Assembly (NCBI GenBank): GCA_023213395.1
Contig: CM041465.1
Coordinates: forward strand, 175,343,741 to 175,407,740
Direction: 5' to 3'
DNA length: 64,000 nt
DNA from: Cycas panzhihuaensis
Taxonomy: Eukaryota; Cycadophyta
The position numbers and the translations under genes are program-made. Positions 10,231-20,419 of this stretch are shown in pieces (positions within the stretch are counted from its first letter, which is position 1; each line of letters begins with the position of its first letter). A model generated the notes under the pieces. The model worked only from the letters and a program-made list of their open reading frames with translations, searched no databases and was not told the DNA's origin.

Positions 10231-10738
10231 TCTATCCCAGGTCCACAAAATAGGGTTGAGCATCCTTGCTTATCAAACATCCTTGCTCACCAATTTTTTT
10301 TTTGAATTTTGGGGTATCCTTCTGCCTCTCTGTTCTAAGGCTACCCTTGCTGCCTCTGCTCTGTCGCTTGGTCTCATGTAGCCAAAATTTCTTCATTGAT
10401 TTGAGTAAGGGTTGATATTATAGCGTCTTTTTCCTTAATTTTTTCTTGGAGGGAAGCTATTTCTACCGTATATTCCTCCTCCATTCCCTTGATTAAACGG
10501 ATTATTTCTTGTGTTTTTCCTTTCATTTGGGTTGGTTGTGATGATGACTCCCCTGTTTCCATTGTAGGGGGAAACTCCTCCATTCCTCAAGGGAGAGTTC
10601 TGCTTCAACTTCTTCCTCGAGTTTTCCCTCATCCCGTCTCCTCTTAGCACTTCTTTGTATCATTGTTTGGTATGGTCTGGAATAGTTCTTTTTTTGGTAT
10701 GTATTTGATAGGTACATATACAGAATATTTGATTTTTC
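10231..10738 (-). pseudogene. B downstream frame with coiled coil
   Basis: The minus strand has an open stretch of 69 codons (10374-10583) with heptad-like charged repeats (EIIRLIKGMEEEYTVEIASL, then QEKIKEKDAIISTL), read as a coiled coil. A neighbouring frame (10523-10717) is rich in K, R and E. They lie after the integrase tail and before the 3' LTR. I do not recognise a family. They could be an extra 3' gene of this lineage or displaced gag sequence. A stretch of 15 T is at about 10860. Confidence 0.4.
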
Positions 10739-11198
10739 TTATGCCTTTTTCTTGTTTTGTTCAACTTTCCCGTAATTTTCCGTATGATAATATATCTTTC
10801 CTCCATGCTTTACCATATTGCTTATTTGTATGATATGAGTTGCAGTTGTTTTTTCTGTTTTTTTTTTTTTTTTTGTATTTTTGGTTACATATCGAACTGA
10901 ATCACGTTCCGGTATCAAGGCAATCTGATTTGCCTCAACTTCACGCAACACGATATGGTACAACCAATTGATTTTTCTGGTGGATTTGTCACTCCCTAGC
11001 TATGATAGGGTTTGAGTTTACTACCCTTAACCATTTCAGGCAGTAATTGGCCTCTTAAACTGGATAGTTCCATTCTTGTACACCTTCTCAATCATATATG
11101 GGCCTTTCTAATGCATCTTCAATTCTCCCTAGAGTGTTTAAGATTTGTTGTCGAATTGCCATACTTGTTCACCCTTCTTGAAATACGATGTCTTGATA
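10739..11198 (-). pseudogene. B integrase C-terminal tail (part 2)
   Basis: From D's insertion point leftward, the minus strand reads DIVFQEGEQVWQFDNKS, then GELKMH-stop-KGPYMIEKVYKNGTIQFKRP. KGP(Y/F)xIEKVYxNGT is the GPY/F-type end of Ty3 integrase. After a stop near 11000 a lysine-rich frame (10739-10963) continues. The first part of this tail is on the other side of D, at about 18988-19100. Confidence 0.7.
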
Positions 11199-11755
11199 TG
11201 TTGAGAAGGCCAAAGGTTAAGAATGCCTAAGACCAATAATATCCAAGATCATGAAGATAGTTCACTCTAGTTCTAGAAAGCATAAGAGCATAACTAAAAG
11301 ATAAGCAAGACCAAGATCAAAGGAGCAAGATGATACCAAAGTATGAGGAGAAGGAATTAGTCCCAACTCCAAAGGAATACCAATTGATTAGCAAATTGAT
11401 AGCATAACATTACACTCTAACTCTACATATGAGACATGAAGAGAGGTCTCAATATATAGAGAAACTGAGGTTACCTAACAGTGTTGGATGTTTGACAAGT
11501 GGCAAACATCCAAGCTACATGCAATGCATGTCTTGCATGTCATGCATGAAGGACATGTGTCCTTTTGGGCTCTCAAGTGAGCAAAGATGCATGAGGGCTC
11601 ATCTGACCCTTTAGTTACAATCTTATGTTACTAGGAGGAATGTGGGTATGCACTTTATCACTTAAGTGATAAGTCACCCCAAAAAGTACAAAATAATGAA
11701 TGAAAGATTAAAGTGAATAAAGTACATACTTAACATATAAACATAAGGTTTAACA
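11199..11755 (-). repeat. D 3' LTR
   Basis: Begins TGTTGAGAAGG and ends TTTAACA on the plus strand. It contains the perfect palindrome TTATCACTTAAGTGATAA (11655-11672), a cluster of CATGCA/TGCATG motifs (11516-11550), and a minus-strand TATA box in AATATATAG (11450-11459, plus coordinates). Confidence 0.95.
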
Positions 11756-12536
11756 CCCCCCCTTATTATTTATAATGTTAAGTCGGACGCCAAGACCATC
11801 TCTGAATTTTACAAATTTTTCTCTACCAAGAGGCTCGGTAAAGATATCTGATGTCTGCTCCTCTATAGGTCTGTACTGGAGGTTGATCTCACCATTATGC
11901 ACATGCTCTTTGATAAAGTGATGATGAACCTCGATGTGTTTGGTCCGTGCATGAAAGACTGGATTCTTGGCCAACTTGAGTACACTTTGATTGTCACAAT
12001 ATATTCTAGTGGGGTGATTTTGCTCAAGTCCAAGCTCCCCAAGATTCCGTCATACCCAGATAGCCTCACAAGTCATACCGATAGCGACTTTGTACCGCTT
12101 CAGTGGAGGACAAGGTAACATTGGGTTGCTTCTTGCAACTCCACGAAACAACTGCTGACCCAAGGGTAAAACAATAACCCGAGGTGGATCTTCGACTATC
12201 CTGACAACCTGCCCAATCAGAATCTAAGAATCCTTCCAAGATGAAGTCCTCGTTATGTACATACCGAAGGCCATGCTGCAATGTTCCTTTGATGTATTTG
12301 AGTATACGTTTTGCTACATTCCAATATTTCTGATTGGGTTGAGACATGTATGTAGAACAAATCCCAACTGCAAATAAAATATCTGGTCGAGTGTTGGTGA
12401 GATAAATGAGACTACCAATCAACTTTCGATAAAGAGTGGGATCTGTAGGTTTAGCTTTCTCATTAAGAGTAAGCTTAGTTCCATTCTCCATAGGCTTTCG
12501 TGCAAGTTTGCAGTCATGCATCCTAAATCGCTGCAA
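11756..12536 (-). pseudogene. D RNase H
   Basis: Starts MQRFRMHDCKLARKPMENGT and continues LIGSLIYLTNTRPDILFAVG, the RT-RNase H link of copia. It then reads GCQDSRRSTSGYCFTLGSAV and SWSCKKQPNVTLSSTEA, and ends after frame changes with KNPVFHARTKHIEVHHHFIK and GREKFVKFRDGLG just before the purine tract. The pieces are in at least three frames. Confidence 0.85.
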
Positions 12537-12559
12537 AATGTCCCAAGAATATTTTGCTT

Positions 12560-13360
12560 GGGATATGAAGATAGAGCTTGGCTATTGCCATACCTTAAAG
12601 CCTAGAAAATAATGTAGAAGTCCAAGATCTGTCATCTCGAAACTTCTCTTCAAATCATCCTAGAGAATTTGTATCATCTTAGTGTCATTACCAATGATCA
12701 CTAAGTCATCAACATACAAGACAATAAAGATAGCATGGTCTTTCCCAACTGTGATGTACAAGTTAGAGTCTGATGTGGATTGACGAAAACCATGTCTCAA
12801 AAAATAATCATCGATTTTTTAGTACCATGCACGAGGAGCTTGTTTTAAGCCATACAAAGCCTTTTTCAGGCTACAAACCAAGTGCTCCTTGCCCTGTACT
12901 TTGTAACCAGGAGGTTGTTCCAAATATACCTCCTCTTGAAGATCACCATTGAGAAAGACACTCTTCACGTCCATCTGATACGCTGGCCATTTACATTGAG
13001 CAGCCAAGGCCAAGATGAGTCTGATAGTGTTCATATTGGCAACAAGTGCAAAAGTCTCCTCATAGTCAATGCATTTTTTTTGTTTGAAACCCTTTGCAAC
13101 AAGTCAGGCCTTTTGTCGCTTAAGTGTACCATCAGAATGGAATTTGGTCTTGTAGACCCATTTGCAACTGATTGTCTATTTATGCTTAGGCAATTCTACC
13201 AAATCCCACATTCCATTCTTTTCAATAGAATGTATTTCTTCATCCGTAGCAGCTTTCCAATTGTCATTTTGAAATGCCTCCTTAATGGTGGAGGGCTCAT
13301 CAACACAAAGCACATCAGCCATAAGTGCATAATTGGTTTGCTGCCTATATTTTGATGGAC
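12560..13360 (-). pseudogene. D reverse transcriptase
   Basis: The fragment 12819-13034 has [20 protein letters not shown] and [20 protein letters not shown], then [15 protein letters not shown]. Further on, LYVDDLVIIGND (about 12722-12687) keeps the YVDD active site. Stops and frame shifts lie between the blocks. The N-terminal RT part (AFQNDNWKAATDEEIHSIEK) is at the end of the 13176-14012 frame. Confidence 0.85.
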
Positions 13361-14658
13361 GTTTTCCTTCAATAATCTGGTTGTCTTGAACAATTTGTGT
13401 AAACCATTTTGGCAATTTTTTAACTAATGTGACTTGAACCTCAATGTCTTCTAGTCTGAGTGATGGATCAAAAGAAGATATGCAAGGATCAAGTGGAGTA
13501 GTATCTGATGATGTAGGCGGTCCAACTAGTGTAGATGATGTACATGATGCGGAAGATTGAGAGGGAAGGAAAAACTCAACAATCTTTTTACCTTTATCAA
13601 GAGGAGGTTGGATGGATGTAGATTCCAACTCCTTATGCTCGTTTTCAACAAAGATTACATCTTTTGAGAGATGCATTTTCTTCCCAATAGGATCATACAA
13701 CTTGTAAGCTTTACTATGAGTGGCATAGCCTACAAAGATGCATTTTAGACTATGTTTGTTTAACTTGGATCTTTGTTGATTAGGGATGTGCATATATGCA
13801 GTGCAGCCAAATGTCCTTAAGTAACTAACAGTAGGATTTTTACCAGACCAAGCTTCCTCTGGGGTGATGTCGGTGACTATTGAAGTAGGACTCCAATTTA
13901 CCACATAAGCAGCTGTGTGGAATGCTTCTACCCAATATGCTCGTGTGAGTCCTTTTGCATGCATCATAGCTTTGGCTTTGTTTGCCAAAGTTCTATTCAT
14001 ACGTCTGGACACTCCATTTTGTTGAAGAGTATGAGGAATAGTGAGTTGTCTCTAAATGCCATTATCCTTGCAGAATTGGGTGAATTCTTTTGAAGTGAAT
14101 TCACCTCCATTATCTGACCTTAGAATTTTGATTGTATAGCCAGACTCATTCTCTACTTCAAGCTTGAATTCCTTGAACTTCTAGAATGCTTCAGACTTCT
14201 GCTTGAGGAAGTATACCCAAACTTTATGAGAGATCATCTATGAAAGAGATGTAGTATAATGCTCCTCCAAAAGATGTTGTGGACACAGGTCCACATAAAT
14301 CAAAATGTATTAGCTGCAAAGGATATGATGCACGCCATGCTTTGCCTTTAGAGAAAGGCAATCTATGTTGTGTCTCCATTATACAAGCTTCACAAAGGCA
14401 TTTTGAACCATATAGCTTTAGAAGTCCATGCACCATGTTTTTGTTTATCATCAACTTGCTATTATCTAAACTCAAGTGGCCTAAGCGATGATGCCAACGT
14501 TGCGTCTTTGTTGATGATGGCGTGACAGAGTAAATAGAATCAAGAGTTATGTTATTTGCATCCAACTTATAAAGGCCATGGTCTTCATGACCAATGGCTA
14601 CACCTTGATCATGCTTATCACTGATAACACATTTCCCATTTTTAAACAAAATGCTCAT
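13176..14658 (-). pseudogene. D pre-integrase zinc domain and integrase
   Basis: 14224-14658 reads VTPSSTKTQRWHHRLGHLSL and CLCEACIMETQHRLPFSKGK, the HHCC pre-integrase domain, then DLCGPVSTTSFGGALYYISF-IDD. The core continues across a stop with LRSDNGGEFTSKEF (second aspartate). The third catalytic position reads GVSRRMNRT: an arginine stands where glutamate is normal. 13176-14012 is open for 278 codons, covers the end of integrase (TFGCTAYMHIPNQQRSKLNK) and enters RT. Confidence 0.85.
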
Positions 14659-14659
14659 C

Positions 14660-14960
14660 TATCCCTTGTTCAATTGGCTAACAGATAGCAAACTCTTCTC
14701 CATGGAAGGAATGTAGTAGGCATCACCATTGGGAAATGTTGAAGAAGGATTTGAAGAAAAATGAAATGAGGCAACTTTGCCTATACCTAAAATCTGCACT
14801 AATTCATTGTTGCCAAAAGTTACTGATTTACCATTTCCTTCTTTGATGTCATAAAGAAGTTCTTCACTTCCAGTCATATGACGTGATGCCCCCGAGTCAA
14901 TGATCCAAGTTTGATAAACATCTAAAGTGTGATAAGCACAAAGTAGCTTATCCTCTTCTG
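14660..14960 (-). pseudogene. D protease
   Basis: Minus-strand reading WIIDSGASRHMTGSEELLYD (about 14912-14853), with D-S-G, then KSVTFGNNELVQILGIGKV and YIPSMEKSLLSVSQLNKG. This is the copia protease that follows gag. It ends at a stop near 14658. Confidence 0.85.
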
Positions 14961-14964
14961 CAAA

Positions 14965-15958
14965 CTAATTTGTGTAGAGTTGATTGCGACCTCTAAAACC
15001 CCCCCTTTCCTCTTTGACCTCCTCGATATGCACCTCGATTTGGTCAAGGGGGATAGTGCTGTTGTTGTTGCTAAAACCGCTACTGCTGCTGGAACTGTTG
15101 ACGAGGCTGTTGTTGCCTTTGATGTTGCTGATGTGGCTGCTAGTGATGTGTACGTTGAAGGTTGGCTTTTTTCTTGCGACAATCAAGAGCTATGTGGCCA
15201 ACCTTGCCACAATAATGACAAATAACATTGGTTTTTGAGGTGCCAATGTTCATATTCCCAAACTGTTTTGGAAGTGAAGGTTTGGGATTTTGTTTGGCCT
15301 TCAACTTGGCCATGAAAGCTCCAGAAGTAGATGCACCATCATCACTTTCTTTCTCATAAATTTGCTCATCTTGAAGTAATAAGCTCTCAAGTTGATTGAA
15401 GGACATGCCAGAAAGAGAGCCATCTCGTGTGACAAATGAAATGAAACCATTGAAATCTTTAGGCAAAGCTTGAATGGTGGTGGTTACAAGCTCATCCCTA
15501 GAAGCAGGTTTGCCTAAAGTATTCAATTCATTACAAATTTCTTTAATAGAAGCAAGAAATGCCGACACAGGCTTTACATACTTTATAGAATAAAGTTTTG
15601 CTTTCACCAACAATATGCGAGTTTCATCTCACCTTTCATATAAAGAGGACAAAATATCCCAAGCTTCCTTAGATGTTTCAGCATTTGAAATGTTCTGATC
15701 AACATTCACATCAATAACCATATGTAAAAATGCCAAGGCTATTTCATCCTTGGCCTCCTAAGTAGCAACATAATCAGTATCAGGATTAACAACAACACCA
15801 TCAATCTCCATAGGTTTGGGTAAAGGAATTCTTCCAGAAACATAGCCCTAAAGTTCATTCATCTTTAAGAGGTTTTGTGTTTGCCTTTTCCAATCTCGAT
15901 AATTCTCTTAACCTGTCAACTTGATTGTGCATGCATTAAGTATGTTTAAAGCAACCAT
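14965..15958 (-). pseudogene. D gag
   Basis: The start is the ATG at 15958 (MVALNILNACTIKLTG), followed by stops in the first 50 codons. The open part 15140-15613 has LASIKEICNELNTLGKPASR, SFNQLESLLLQDEQIYEKES and the CCHC knuckle CHYCGKVGHIALDC (about 15222-15181). The linker to protease is glutamine-rich (about 15130-15050) in one frame. I and F share the same N-terminus. Confidence 0.85.
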
Positions 15959-18434
15959 GTTTAAGTTGTAAAGAGCTTGAAGCTAGCACATGACTTGGAA
16001 ACTCAATGCTTTCGTCGCTTAAGTTCCACCTTCTAAACAGTCATGATCTTACTAGAAGATCCAACAACTAAATGGAGTGATGAGGGGTGGACGACTAGGC
16101 AAAAGAGATGGTCCAACCCTAATCTATAGAAGAGATCCAACAGTTGACCAAGCCAAATATAGGACAAGGCAGGTAGGGTTGATCTGCATGGACGTACCAT
16201 GCTTTCCCTAGGATTTATAGCTCCAATAACACCCTTTACGAACCTCCTTTCCCTCAAGCAACCTTAATTGCCGTGCACTGACCATACGGTCGGTTAGTCC
16301 CCTAGGGAATGCACCAAGCTTAAGGTTATTTTAGAGGCAAGGTTGAGCCTTTTTCGGGCCTCTCCAACAAGATTTTAAAATCACTTTTTAGAACATTAAA
16401 GTGGACTTGGGATTTATTTTACTTGGATGATGTACTTATGAAAGATGCTTTATTAAGCTTACAATGAAAGAGCTTCAAAAGAAGCAGTTTAGTACATCAA
16501 ATGAACACTTAGAAATGTTGTTACAAGAACGCTTTATGAAGTGAAATAGTACTATACAACTCCAAGTAAAAATATACTTGAGTACAATGAGAAATGTTGA
16601 GAAAGTAAGCACTTGAAAAAATGCTAAGTACTCAATGAAGGAAAGCAAAGCCTTGTGATGAAAAGTACAAGTGAGTTCCTTTTAATGCTCAAGATGAAGA
16701 GAAGAAAACCACTTGCGAAATGAAGATACCAAGCACCAAGTGTTGGGACTTTAAAATAGACCCAACAATCAACAAATAAAGTGATTTTATTAAATAAAAG
16801 TGTTCTTGAGCCCCTTTTTCTGACTAAGGGCAGTAGGTCACCATGCAAAGTGCCTTACAGAAAATGTCGAGATAGTGATAAATATCACTTTTACAAAGTA
16901 TTAACACTTTAAAAATCATTCTAACAAGGCTTTTTAACACTTGTACAACATCAAATAAGTGTTAAAGAAGGCTTGAAATGACAAAACAAAGGCTGAAATT
17001 CTATTTTTTTGTAACTTGAATAACAAGGACACCTCGCAGGGAGCCTTAGGAAGCACTTTAAAACAGGTGTTTTTAGTCTTCAATGATAAGAAAATGACTA
17101 AACATCAGCCATTTAATAAACTCACTATGTATCAAAGAAGATTTTAAACTTTCAAAAGTGAAAAAAGATGAATTTTTCTTTAAAAAATCATAAGCATTAG
17201 GTCACCATGCAAGGCGCCTTTAATGAAAAATGCTTAAAAGAGGAAAAATTCACTTTTTAATGTGAATAATCACTCGAATTAGTCTTTTTAATACTAAAGT
17301 GGAATTATTAGTGTCAAAATACTAACAATCTGCTAAAAAATGATTGACTTTGGCTTAGAAAAGTGATTTTAATTGCTTAATGAATAAAACTTTGAGTTAT
17401 AAAGTTTTAAAAAAAAGAGAATATTCATAAGAATATTCTTAATGATATAACCCAATGTTAAAATTCATAAAGTTCAAAAAACAAATTTCAATGAAAATTT
17501 ATAACTTTTCGACCTACTGTCACCCACGTGCCTCCGTGATCACTCAAAGTGATCGATCTCCCAAACGGATGGACAGTTCGATCCCAAATTTTAGATGAAG
17601 ATTTGCATAGCCCCAACAGTGATGCAGCTTAGATTTCACATGATTCAGATCACGGAGTAGAGAGAACGAAGTGAAAATGGCTTTGAGGAGGACGCACGAC
17701 CATGAGAAGCAAAATGAGAGTCGTATGGCTATTCAGGGTTTTAAACCCACAAAGTACTCGTTGTATCTCTTCTCTTAAGTCTGCTATAGCTGCATGCAAA
17801 GGTCGTAATGTGGACAGCTAACTGCTTTGTGAAGAAAATGAGTGAAAAAGCTTGATTTTTGAAGTAGAAATCACTGAGAACAGTGATAAATCAATTCAAA
17901 TCTTATTAGAAACGTTAGATAACGGCTACAGATCACAAATATAAACTTGAGGACTGATTTACAGTCAAGAGCAAGCTGAATAAAGTCAACACCAATGATT
18001 TGGTGTTTTTCAATGGGGTTTGAGGGCTGAAAATGCCCAGAATTTGATCCACAGCTTGCAGGAAGTCTGAAACTTCAAATAATCTCAGTCAGTGAGATTG
18101 AAAAATCATCATAATACTCCAACGCCCTGATCCACACGAAGAGCCAGCTAAAAAATCCAATTTCTAGTGAAAAAACACAAGAAAACGTGAGTAAATTAGC
18201 TCAAAACCCTTGAATGAGATCTGAAAAAAAAATTCAGATCTAAGTATAATGAGCTCCAGCCATTAAAATGCTCCAAAAAACTTTCTTTGATCTGCAATAG
18301 TAAGTTTAGACAAACCTTGGATCGCCTTCGGGGAGTGAAGGTCGTCACCAAGGGTTTGTAAAACCCACTCTTAGTCTCCCTTGAAGAAGAAATTAGAACA
18401 GAGGGAACTAGTCTCCTCTAGCTCTGATACCAAA
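15959..18434 (-). other. D 5' leader
   Basis: About 2.4 kb without a gene between primer site and gag. The block 16030-16380 is conserved in the leaders of F (52140-52540) and I (63060-63470), including GACCATACGGTCGGTTAGTC (16279-16298) and a stretch ending in GAGCC/GGGCCTCTCC. GGTCACCATGCAA appears twice (about 16836 and 17202). The rest (16400-18400) is AT-rich and noncoding; gag-like or other protein signals are absent. Confidence 0.7.
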
Positions 18435-18982
18435 TGTTAAGAAGGCCAAAGGTTAAGAATGCCTAAAATCAATAATATCCAAGATCATGAAGATAGTTCA
18501 CTCTAGTTGTAGAAAGCATAAGAGCATAACTAAAAAATAAGCAAGACCAAGATCAAAGGAGTAAGATTATACCAAAGTATGAGGAGAAGGAATTAGTCCA
18601 ACTCCAAAAGGAATACCAGTTGATTAGCAAACTGATAGCATAACATTACATTCCAACTCTACATATGAGACATGAGGAGAGGTCTCAATATATAGAGAAA
18701 CTGAGGTTACCTAACATCGTTGGATGTTTGACAAGTGGCAAACATCCAAGCTACATGCAATGCATGTCATGCATGAAGGACATGTGTCCTTTTGGGCTCT
18801 CAAGTGAGCAAAGATGTATGACAGTCCATTTGACCCTTTAGTTACAATGTTATGTCACTAGGAGGAATGTGGGTATGCACTTTATCACTTAAGTGATAAG
18901 TCACTGCATAAAGTACAAAATAATGAATGAAAGAATAAAGTGAATAAAGTACATGCTTAACATGTAAACATAAGGTTTAACA
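18435..18982 (-). repeat. D 5' LTR
   Basis: Begins TGTTAAGAAGGCC and ends GGTTTAACA on the plus strand. It is the near twin of 11199-11755. It holds the palindrome TTATCACTTAAGTGATAA (18882-18899), the RY-like cluster around 18750-18775 and a TATA box AATATATAG (18687-18695, minus-strand promoter). Confidence 0.95.
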
Positions 18983-18987
18983 TGATA

Positions 18988-19640
18988 TGGCAGTCATGCC
19001 TTGTTTTTTTTCGCCTTTTCCTTGGTGTGGTATGCTTTGTCAGTTCTTCTTATGATCCCTTAATTGATCTTTGTTTCTTATTCCTTTTCCCAACCAATGT
19101 TCTATACAATGTATTAAGTGGGTAGTTCCATATAGTTGTTCTCCATAAAAGGGCTTCACATAATCTCCAATATATTCTTCATGGCTTCTTTCTTCTATAA
19201 TGGCAATTTTGTATCCTAGACCAGAATCTCTAGGGATACTTTTCGTTGGTTCCTCTTCTTCTTCCTTAGATTCGGTGCCGGCATTTGAAAAGGACCTTTC
19301 ATTGGGTGGGTGTACCTCTAAAGAAGATAAGGAAGGTTCATTACTTCCTTCCTCAGGCTGGTATGGGGGTGGGGAAGAGTAGTCTACCTCAGGACCCACA
19401 CCAGAGGTAAAGGGAAGGTTAGGGTTAGAGGGGGTTGGGGTATCGAGAGGTGAATTAGGGTAAGGGTTTGGGTTAAAAGGGAGATTTGGGTTTGGGTCTA
19501 GCTTTTTCTATGTTATTATTAACACTCGTATAATCAGAAGATTTAGATTTAATATTAATTTCCTTCGTTACATTCTGAGAAAGTAGGTTACACCTATAAG
19601 ATGAAGGGTTGACTTCATATGCATCCTGTAGCCAATAATC
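18988..19640 (-). pseudogene. B linker and first part of integrase tail
   Basis: The frame 19040-19399 (119 codons) is acidic and proline-rich (DYSSPPPYQPEEGSNEPSL), then reads EYIGDYVKPFYGEQLYGTTH. Near its end another frame reads LRRTDKAYHTKEKAKKNKA, which continues across D into the integrase tail at 11198. 19400-19640 has no frame I can assign. RT and the integrase core should lie here in a complete element and do not. Confidence 0.5.
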
Positions 19641-19648
19641 CATGAATT

Positions 19649-20419
19649 TTATCCCATTCTCGTCGTCAGAAGAGTTGTAGATTTCCCCGAAGTAGTAGGT
19701 TCCATCTCTTGAGAGCTAGTCAACTTGGTTGGTTCTTCATTTGTAAGATACAAATTTCGTTCATCAAAAGAGGATGCCGTTTCTTCGCTTGCAATAGTTG
19801 TGCTAGATGCGTCATCTGGTATTATCTCAATAGAATTCTTCCCCAACATCGAGAGGACCACTTCACTTCCTCCATCCGATAATGTAAAGGTCACGTCTCT
19901 CCAACTCTGGAGACACTGGGTTTTATACATCCATGGATGACCCAACAAGGTTGGATAAGGTATTGTGCCTTTTTCTGTCTCTACAATTATAAAATCGATT
20001 CAGACTGCGATTCTTTCCACATCCACTTTTATGTTGGCTAGCTTCTTGACTGGTCTCACCAATAATTCATTTGCTAATTTCAATGAATAAGTTGTTGCTT
20101 CCAACTTGGGACTTCCCAACTTTTGCCATGTTGAGGTTGGTAAAACATTCACAGCGGCTCCCCCATCCACAATTATCCTTGAAAATTTTTCTCCTAGCAC
20201 TGTGATTGTAACCATTAGATCCAAGTTGAAAGATGGCATTATCTTTTTTAAGCTTTTGGTGACTTCCCGCTGTTGTAATATCCTTGCCTTAATCCAGTTT
20301 ATCACTTGGTATAAGGGGATTGTTAACTGCAATTGCTTTACTAGATTTTCTATTAACAACAACATATGAGGGATGTCTTGCCTTGGTAGGCCTTTAAATA
20401 ATTCCTCCATTCGAACCAA
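19649..20419 (-). pseudogene. B aspartic protease and downstream linker
   Basis: The frame 20000-20419 contains FSRIIVDGGAAVNVLPTSTW (about 20192-20133), the D-G-G form of the protease active site seen in plant gypsy lineages with ILP-type proteases. 19649-19948 reads LLGHPWMYKTQCLQSWRDVT, the conserved LGxPW block after protease. A frame break separates the two parts. This copy is unlike the DSG proteases of A, C, E and M, so B belongs to a different gypsy lineage. Confidence 0.8.

Larger units (their letters stand above)
11199..18982 (-). mobile_element. Element D: Ty1/copia retrotransposon
   Basis: Complete structure on the minus strand: 5' LTR 18435-18982 (548 bp), primer site TTTGGTATCAGAGC (18434-18421), a leader of about 2.4 kb, gag, protease, integrase, RT and RNase H in copia order, purine tract AATAAGGGGGGG (11767-11756), 3' LTR 11199-11755 (557 bp). 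TSD TGATA at 11194-11198 and 18983-18987. The LTRs are very similar, so it is a fairly young insertion into B. Stops and frameshifts occur throughout pol. F and I belong to the same family. Confidence 0.95.

Noticed and set aside
12882-13355. 157-codon plus-strand frame
   Set aside because: Antisense to D's RT, no known motif.
14980-15238. Two plus-strand frames rich in leucine, valine and alanine
   Set aside because: They are the antisense of a glutamine-rich gag linker; the low complexity explains them.
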